Shown: positions 57,261 to 64,000 of the stretch, one piece after another
Position numbering within the stretch: the stretch's first letter is position 1
How the letters are laid out: every line of letters starts with the position of its first letter
Assembly (NCBI GenBank): GCA_030035585.1
Contig: CM057482.1
Coordinates: forward strand, 59,834,828-59,898,827
Source of the DNA: Dugong dugon
Lineage: Eukaryota > Chordata > Mammalia > Sirenia > Dugongidae
Reading direction: 5' to 3'
Length of the DNA: 64,000 bases
Made by a program: the position numbers and the translations under genes
Notes under the pieces: model-generated
What the model saw: the letters and a program-made list of their open reading frames with translations, nothing else
The model's database searches: none
Told to the model about the DNA's origin: nothing

Positions 57261-57455
57261 GGTTGTGTCATCTGCATATCATAAGTTGTTAATGAGTCTT
57301 CCTACAATTCTGATGCTGCATTCTTCATATAGTCCAGTTTTTCAGATTATCTGCTCAGCATATAGATTGAATAAGTATGGTGAAAGGAAACAACAACACG
57401 TTTTCTGATTTTTAAACTATGCGGTATTCCTTTGTCGTTTTTGAACTACTGCCTC

Positions 57456-58130
57456 TTACTCTATGTCCAGGTTCCACATGAGCACAATTAAGTGCTCTGG
57501 AATTCCCATTCTTTGCAATGTTATCCATAACTTGTTATGATCCACACAGTTGAATATCTTTGTGTAGTCAATAAAACACAGGTAAACACCTTTCTGGTAT
57601 TCTCTGCTTTCACCAAGTTCCATCTCACATTCTTTGTTCCACATCTTTCTTCTGAATCTGACTTGAATTTATGGTAGTTCTCTGTCGATGTACTGCTGCA
57701 AATGCTTTTGAATTATCTTCAGCAAAATTTTACTTGTGTGTGATATTAATGATATTGTTCAATAATTTCCACATTCCATTGAAAAGCCTTTCTATGGAAT
57801 GAGCACATATATAGGTCTCTTCCAGTAGGTTGGCCAGGTATTTGTCTTCCAGATTTCTTGGCATAGATGAGTGAACACCTCCAGCACTGCATCCATTTGT
57901 TGAAACATCTCAACTGGTATTCCATCAATTCCTGGAGCCTTGTTTTTTACCAATGCCTTCACTGCAGCTTGGACTTCTTCATTCAGTACCATAGATTCTT
58001 GATCATATGTAACCTCCTGAAATGGTTGGATGTCACCTACTTCTTTTTGGTACAGTTCCTCTGTGTATTCCTTCCATCTTCTTTTGATGCTTCCTGTGTG
58101 GTTCCATATTTTGCCTATAGAATCCTTCAA
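57456..58130 (-). pseudogene. RTE reverse-transcriptase fragments, fingers
   Basis: The frame at 57792-58130 holds RRWKEYTEELYQKEVGDIQP, MVLNEEVQAAVKALVKNKAP and GIDGIPVEMFQQMDAVLEVF. The frame at 57456-57644 holds QKGVYLCFIDYTKIFNCVDH with the FIDY-xK-F-CVDH block, palm motif A of RTE-type RTs. Frameshifts separate them. Confidence 0.86.
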
Positions 58131-58526
58131 TATTGCAACTCAAGGCTTGAGTTTTTTCTTCAGTTCTTTCAGCTTGAGAAATGCTGAGTGTGTTCCTAAC
58201 TCCAGGTCTTTGCACATTTCATTATAATACTTTATTTTATCAATTTGCTCTTTGAAATCTTTTGTTCAGCCCTTTTACTTCATCATTTCTTCATTCGCTT
58301 TAGCTATTCTCTGTTCAAGAGCAAGTTTCAGAGTTTCTTCTGAAATCCATTTTTGTCTTTTTTTTCTTTCCTGTATTTTTAATGACATTTTGCTTTCTTC
58401 TTTATAATGTCCTTGATGTCATCCAACAACTGGTGTGGTCTTTGGTCATTAGTATTCAGTGTGTCAAATCTATTCTTGAGATGATCTCTAAATTCATGTG
58501 AGATATACTCAAGATCATACTTTGGC

Positions 58527-59000
58527 TTTATTGTTCAAATTTATACACCAATTACTAATGCCAAAGATGAGGAAATTGAAGATTTTTACCAACATCTGCA
58601 GTCTGAAATTGACCAAACATGCAATCAAGATGCACTGATAATTCCTGGTGATTGGAATGTGAAGTTGGAAACAAAGAAGAGGGTCAGTAGTTGGAAAATA
58701 TGGCCTTTGTGATAGAAAGCACGCTGGAGATCACATGACAGAATTTTGCAAGACCAATGATTTATTCACTGGAAATACCTTTCTTCAACAACATAAACAG
58801 CAGCTATATACATGGACTTCACCAGATGGATATGCAGGAATCAAATCGACTATATCTGCGGAAAGAGATGATGGAAGAGCTCAATATCATCAGTCAGAAC
58901 AAGGCCAGGGGCCGACTGTGGAATGGACCATCAATTGCTCTTATGAAAATTCAAGTTGAAGCCAAAGAAAAACAAATATCTAGGACTCTGAAAAGTCAAT
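58527..59000 (+). pseudogene. RTE endonuclease remnant (inverted segment)
   Basis: IVQIYTPITNAKDEEIEDFY-like codons from 58530, then a GDWN active-site piece near 58648-58662 and a HMTEFCKTNDLFTGNTF frame at 58735-58959. It parallels 15770-16200. Confidence 0.82.
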
Positions 59001-59019
59001 GGTAGCAGGGGAATCAAAG

Positions 59020-60500
59020 AAGTAAGTAAAAACTCAAAATACCACTGAACCAATAGTCATAAAACAAGTAATAAGAAATTCAAACACATTAGAAATCATA
59101 CAAAGTATGTTTTCTGATCATAATAGAATTAAACTATAAATTAATCAAAGAAAGATAATAGAACAATATCCAAATGCTTGGGAATTAAACAACACACATC
59201 TAAATAACCCATGTGCCACGAAGAAATAATTTCAACAGAAAAAGAAAATATCTTGAGATAAAAAGTAGAAGTAAAACATATCAAAATTTGTGGGATGCAA
59301 CTTAAGCAGTTATTAAAGCAAAATATATTGCGTTAACTGCTTTAATTAGAAAAGAAGAAAGGCTCAAAATCAAAAATCTAAGCTTCCAGTTTAAGAAGTT
59401 AGAAAAAGAAGAATAAAGTACACCCAAACCAAGCAGAGGGAAGGAAATAATAAATATAGGAGTAAAAATAACTGAAACAGAAAACAAGAGAGAAATTCAA
59501 TGAAACTAAAAGCTGGCATTTTGAACTGATCAATAACATTGATAAATCACTAGCAAGACTGACAACAAAAAAGAGAGAAAATACAAATTGCCAATATCAA
59601 GAATGAAAGAGGGGGTATCACTACAGACTGCAAAAGGGTAGTAAGGGAACATTAGAAACAATACTATCCACATAAATTCAACAGTTTGTATGAAATGGAC
59701 TAATTCCCTGAAAGCCACACACTACCGTTGAGAAGAAGTAGATAACCTGAACAGTCAGAAAAGATATCTCGGACCCAGATTATTTCAGTGGTGGGTTCTA
59801 CCAAATTTTTAATAAAGAAATAATACCAATTCTACACACATTCTTTCAGAAAGTTGAAGAGGAGTGAACACTTTCATTCTAACAGGCCAGCGTTACCCTG
59901 ATATAAAAACCAGAAAATAAGAAAGAAAACTTCAGACCAATATTCCTCATGAACATAGAGGCAATTAGCCAAATATGACCAAACGGATTCCTATAACATA
60001 CAAAAAGGATAATAAATCATGATTAAGTGGGGTTTATCCCAACAACTGATGGTTTATTTAACATTTAAAAATGTGTAATTCACCATATTAAGAGATTAAA
60101 AAAAAAAAAAGAAAAAAACGTGCTCATCTGAACAGATGTATAAAATGCTTTTGACAATATAAACCAACACCTATTTATTATAAAAACTCTCAGCAAATAG
60201 GAATAGAAGGCAATGCCTCAACCTTACAATGGGCATCTGTGAAAAGCTACAGCTAACATCATATTTAATGGAGAAAGACTGAATACACTCCCTAATATGA
60301 GGAATAAAGGTAATGTATCAGCTCTACTACTTCTACTCATCATTGTACTGGAGATTCTGGCCAGTGCAATAAGGCAAAAAAGTGAAATAAAAATTACTCA
60401 GATTGGAAAGGGAGAAGTAAAATTTTCTTTTTTCACAGATGGCATGATTATCTATGCAGAAAATCCTAAGGAATCTATGAAAACACTTCCACAACTATTT
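59020..60500 (+). mobile_element. Old, strongly diverged L1 ORF2
   Basis: L1 ORF2 readable only in scraps: TTTTCTGATCATAATAGAAT (an SDHNxIK-type codon run) near 59110, a DYFSGGFYQIF-like block near 59780, RPIFLMNIEA-like codons near 59935 and the RT palm piece EVKFSFFTDGMIIYAENPKE at 60297-60518, where the usual FADD box reads FTDG. Very old; no target ends visible. Confidence 0.8.
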
Positions 60501-60897
60501 ATTTATTTGGTGGCTTAAAACAAAAGAAATTTTAGAGGGTTAATATGTTGTGGGGTTGTCAACCAGTGTCATAAAACAACATGTGTACTACTGTTTCATG
60601 AGAAACTATTTGTTCTGTAAGCCTTCACCTGAAGTACAATAAAATATATTAAAAAAAAAAAAAAGAAGAAGAAGAAGAAATGTATTTTCTAATAGTTCTG
60701 GAGGCCAGAAGTCTGAAGTCATTTTCACTGGGTCAAAATCAAGGTGTCAGTAGGCTCCACAGGCTCTAGGGGAGAATCCATTGCTGTGCCTCTTCCAGCT
60801 TCTATGACTGTTGGCACTTCTTGGCTTGTGAACCTTATCACGTTAACCTCTGCCTCTGTGATTATGTTACTTTCTTCTCTTCTTCTGTGTGTCAATC
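60501..60897 (-). mobile_element. MLT1-type MaLR LTR fragment, split by an L1 tail
   Basis: TTATTTGGTGGCTTAAAACA before, and ATTTTCTAATAGTTCTGGAG, GCCAGAAGTCTGAAGTCATT and AAATCAAGGTGTCAGTAGGC after the insertion. In reverse complement this is the familiar MLT1 3' part (CACCTTGATTTT...CTGGCCTCCAGAACT). It is truncated at 60897 by the next L1. Confidence 0.75.
60533..60672 (+). mobile_element. Very short L1 3'-tail insertion
   Basis: GAGGGTTAATATGTTGTGGG to the run AATAAAATATATTAAAAAAA, nearly identical to 6962-7097, followed by a GAAGAAGAAGAA run. A short AAGAAAT repeat on both sides may be the target duplication. Confidence 0.8.
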
Positions 60898-61814
60898 CTT
60901 TTTTTTTCTTTCTTTTTTTTTTTTTGGTGATTTAGTTGAAAGCTTACAGAGGAAATTAGTTTCTCATTAAACAGTTGTTTTGTGATATTGGTTTGTGATA
61001 TTGGTTGCCAACCCTGCGATGTGTCAACACTTTCCCCTTCCCCACCAGTTTCCTTGTTTACATTCAAGCAGTTTTCCTGTCTTTTCCTGACTTCTAGTCT
61101 TTGCTTTTGGGCTTGTGTGCCCATTTGTCTCTTATACGTGACTGAACTATGAAGCACGTTCCTCTAGTGTGTTACTGTTGGCCCTATAGATATGTCTAAT
61201 TTTTGGCTGAAGGGTGTATCTCAGGACTGACTTCAGCACTGAGTTAAAAGGGGTCAGGGGGCCATACTCTCTCCAGTCTCTGTCAGACCACCAAGACTGG
61301 CCTTTTTGTGCATGTGTGAATTTGAATTTTGTTCTACTTTTTTCCCCTGCTCTGTCCAGGACCCTCTATTGTGATCCCTGCCAGAGCAGTTGGTTGTGGT
61401 AACCGGGCACCATCTAGCTGTTCTGGACTCAGTCTGGTGGAGGTTGTGGCAGTTGTGGTCCATTAGTCCTTTGGACTAATCTTTCCCTTGTGTCTTTGGT
61501 CTTCTTCATTATCCTTTGCTCCAGTCTGTTGTTGTATCAGTAGAAGTATCTTAGATGGCTGTTTGTAGCCTTTTAAGACCCCAGTCACTACTCAGCACAG
61601 TCGGATACAGAACATTTTCTTTACACACTATGTTATGCCAATTGAGCTAGAGGTCCCCGAGACCATGGTCCCCAGCCCTCAGCCCAGTAGCTCAGTGTCT
61701 CAGGGCATTTGGATGTGTCTGTGAAGGTTCTATGACTTTGCCCTGGTCAAGCTGTACTGACTACCCCATTACTGTGTACTGTCTTACCCTTTACCAAAGT
61801 TACCAATTATCTAC

Positions 61815-62006
61815 AATCTCTGGAAAAAAAGCAACACTGTCATGGAGTCGATTCCAACTCATAGTGACCCCATAGGGTTTGCAAGGCTGTAAAGGTCTAC
61901 AGAAGAAGACTGTCACATCTTTCTCTCCCAGAGCAGTTGGTGGTTTCCAATTGCCAACCTTTCAGTTAGCAGTCTATCACCTTAACCACTACGCCACCAG
62001 GGCTCC
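61815..62006 (-). mobile_element. AfroSINE inside an L1 3' UTR, perfect 8-bp target duplication
   Basis: Reverse-strand copy with CATGGAGTCGATTCCAACTC, CATAGGGTTTGCAAGGCTGT, the extra GTAAAGGTCTACAGAAGAAG stretch and CACCAGGGCTCC head. It is flanked by TTATCTAC at 61807-61814 and 62007-62014. The L1 3' UTR reads on unbroken across it. Confidence 0.95.
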
Positions 62007-62961
62007 TTATCTACTATCTAGTTAGTGTTTTCCATCCCCACCGCTCCCTCCCTTGTAACCATCAAATATTGTTTCTTTCTGTGTGGAAACACTTTCTTGG
62101 GTTTTTATAATAGGGGTCTCTTACAGCATTTGTCCTTTTGCGACTGACTTACTTCACTCAGCATAATGCCCTCCAGATTCATCCATGTTGTGAGATGTTT
62201 TGCAGATTTATCATTGTTCTTTATTGTTGCATAGTATTCCTTGTGTGCATGTACCATAGCTTGTTTATTCATTCATCTGTTGATGGGCACTTAGGTTGTT
62301 TCCATCTTTTTGCTATTGTGAATAATGCTGCAATGAACATTGGTGTGCATATATCTATTTATGTGATGGCCCTTATTTCTCTAAGATATATTCCTAGGAG
62401 TGGGATTGCTGGATCGTATGGTATTTCTATTTCTAGCTTTTTAAGGAAGCATCATATCATTTTCCAAAATGATTGTACCATTTTGCATTCCCACCAGCAG
62501 TGAGAGCAAAAGAGTTCCAATCTCCCTGCAACCACTCCAACATTTGTTATTTTCTGGTTTTTTTATTATTATTATTATTTGTGCCAGTAATGTGGGGGTG
62601 AGACAGTATCTCATTTAGTTTTTATTTGCATTTCTCTAATGGCTGGTGATCGTGAGCATTTCCTCATGTGTCTGCTAGCAGTCTGAATGTCTTCTTTGGT
62701 GAAGTGTCTGTTCATATCCTTTGCCCATTTTTAATTGGATTATTTGTCTTTTTTTTTTTTTTTTTTAAGGGTGTTGGATTTTCCTATAGATTTTAGGGAT
62801 TAGAACTTAGTCGGATATGTCATAGCCAAAAAATTTTTCCCACTCTGTAAATTCTCTTTTTGCTCTTTTGGTGAAGTCTTTCAATGAACATAAGTATTTA
62901 ATTTTTAGGAGATCCTATATATCAAGCTTAACTTCTGGTCTTTGTGTATTGTTAATTATGG

Positions 62962-64000
62962 TTATATGCTGTTTATGCTGTATATTAGGACTCCAGTGTT
63001 GACCTTATTTTTTTCCATGATTTTTATAGTTTTTGGTTTTATATTTAGGTCTTTGATCCTTTTTGAATTTGTTTTTGTGTATGGTGTGAGGTATGGATCC
63101 TGTTTCATTTTTTTACAGATAGACATCCAGTTTTGCCAGCACCATTTGTTAAAGAGGCTGTCTTTTCCCCATTTAATGGACTTTGGGTCTTTGTCAAAGA
63201 TCAAGTGACAGTAGATGGATTTATATCTGGGTTGTTAATTCTGTTCCATTGGTCAATGTTTCTGTTATTGTATCAGTACCAGGCTGTTTTGACTACTGTA
63301 GCTTTATAGGAGGTTCTGAGGTCAGGTAGTGTGAGGCCTCCTACTTTGTTCTTCTTCTTTGATAATGCTTTACTTATCTGGGGCCACTTCCCTTTCCAAA
63401 TAAAGTTAATGATTAGTTTTTCCATCTCTTTAAAGAACGTTGCTGGTATTTGGATCGGGATTGCACTGTGTAGATTGCTTTGGAAGAATTGACATTTTCA
63501 CTATGTTAAGTCTACTTATCCATGAACACAGTATGTTTTTCCATTTTTGTAGGTCTCTTTTGGTTTCTTGCAGTAGTGTTTTGTAGTTTTCTTTGTATAG
63601 GTCTTTTACATCCCTGGTTAGATTTATTCCTAAGTATTTTATTTGGGGGGGGGGGGCTATTGTAAATGTTATTGCTTTCCTGATTTCCTTTTCATAGTTG
63701 TCTTTACTGGTGTATAGGAATCCAACTGATTTTTGTATGTTTATCTTGTATCCTGCAACTCTGCTGAATCTTTCTATTAGTTCCAGTAGTTTTCTTGTGG
63801 AGTCTTTATGGTTCTGTATGTGTAGTATCATATCATCTGTGAATAGAGAAAGTTTTACTTCTTCTTTACCAATTTGGATGCACTTTATTTCTTTTTCTTG
63901 CCATATTGCTTCTAGAACTATATATCAACAAAATTCAATTGTATCTCCATATGCGTAAAAATGACTTGGGGTGGTATGTGAACTCCTCTAATTTCACATG
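62962..64000 (-). pseudogene. L1 ORF2 middle part, decayed
   Basis: The frame at 63430-63831 carries [40 protein letters not shown] and [20 protein letters not shown], standard L1 ORF2 sequence just after the RT palm. The frame at 62962-63204 carries [20 protein letters not shown]. Frameshifts separate them. It continues past 64000. Confidence 0.88.
63646..63657 (+). repeat. Homopolymer G run
   Basis: About 11-12 consecutive G in the L1 ORF2 sequence; prone to slippage and sequencing error, and a cause of a local frameshift. Confidence 0.8.

Larger units (their letters stand above)
56501..59000 (-). mobile_element. RTE/BovB-clade LINE with inverted 5' part
   Basis: Minus-strand segment 56501 to about 58526 carries the 3' end and RT. 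The plus-strand segment about 58527-59000 carries the endonuclease end. The two meet at the same element position: the minus part starts at an AGCTAAAGTATGATCTTGAG-like point and the plus part ends at CAAGTTGAAGCCAAAGAAAA, which are adjacent in the copy at 14427-17088 (16180-16260). No large part is lost, consistent with twin priming. The inversion point differs from that of the other RTE. Confidence 0.87.
60898..64000 (-). mobile_element. L1, minus strand, running off the window
   Basis: The A-tail is the T-rich run at 60898-60926. The 3' UTR follows to about 62130, with an AfroSINE inserted at 61815-62006, then ORF2 read leftward. The other end lies outside the window. Its 3' UTR matches the family of 23661-24640 and 28785-29700. 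Confidence 0.9.

Noticed and set aside
1..64000. A new defence, biosynthetic or other multi-gene system
   Set aside because: No intact gene cluster exists here. The unusual content is repeat architecture, not a protein system.

Overview
The window is non-coding mammalian nuclear DNA, almost certainly from an afrotherian and most likely an elephant. The main evidence is five dispersed copies of the tRNA-derived AfroSINE family (1257, 12727, 13024, 53827, 61815), together with RTE/BovB-clade LINEs, a large load of L1 with an afrotherian-looking 3' UTR, MaLR and ERVL-type LTRs, and old eutherian MIR, L2 and MER5A relics. I see no intact protein-coding gene, tRNA, rRNA, CRISPR array or prokaryotic feature. 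The long open frames are decayed transposon ORFs or chance frames in GC-rich DNA.

Layout. 1-7.1 kb: an L1 ORF2 fragment, an AfroSINE, several L1 3'-UTR insertions and a solo ERVL-type LTR with a perfect 5-bp target duplication. 7.26-8.46 kb: an unmethylated-looking CpG island with three CCAAT boxes, the only promoter-like segment not explained by repeats. 8.5-11.5 kb: mostly unique sequence with MIR and L2 relics. 11.5-14.4 kb: an L1 3'-UTR insertion and two AfroSINEs in opposite orientation. 14.4-17.1 kb: an RTE LINE with an inverted 5' part. 17.5-23.66 kb: L1 3'-UTR sequence and an old L1 hit by two younger L1 tails. 23.66-44.73 kb: a stacked nest. A full-length L1 on the minus strand is split by a second full-length minus-strand L1, and that one carries a processed PDK1 retropseudogene and a two-LTR MaLR element. 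44.9-49.9 kb: a 5'-truncated plus-strand L1 with a solo MaLR LTR. 49.9-55.4 kb: old L1 pieces, a 158-bp near-palindrome, a MaLR LTR carrying a small candidate inverted-repeat element, and an AfroSINE. 55.4-59 kb: two RTE copies, one with an ERVL-type LTR inside and one with a 5' inversion. 59-64 kb: old L1, an MLT1-type LTR fragment and a minus-strand L1 running off the window.

How the parts relate. The window is a stratified record of retrotransposition. The L1 machinery (5' UTR promoter, ORF1 RNA chaperone, ORF2 endonuclease/reverse transcriptase) is the probable source of the A-tailed insertions, including the PDK1 retrocopy. The RTE LINEs share their 3' end with AfroSINE, as expected for a LINE/SINE partner pair. 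Target-site duplications readable by eye give the order of insertion. All boundaries and family calls were made by reading the sequence; none was checked against a repeat library.
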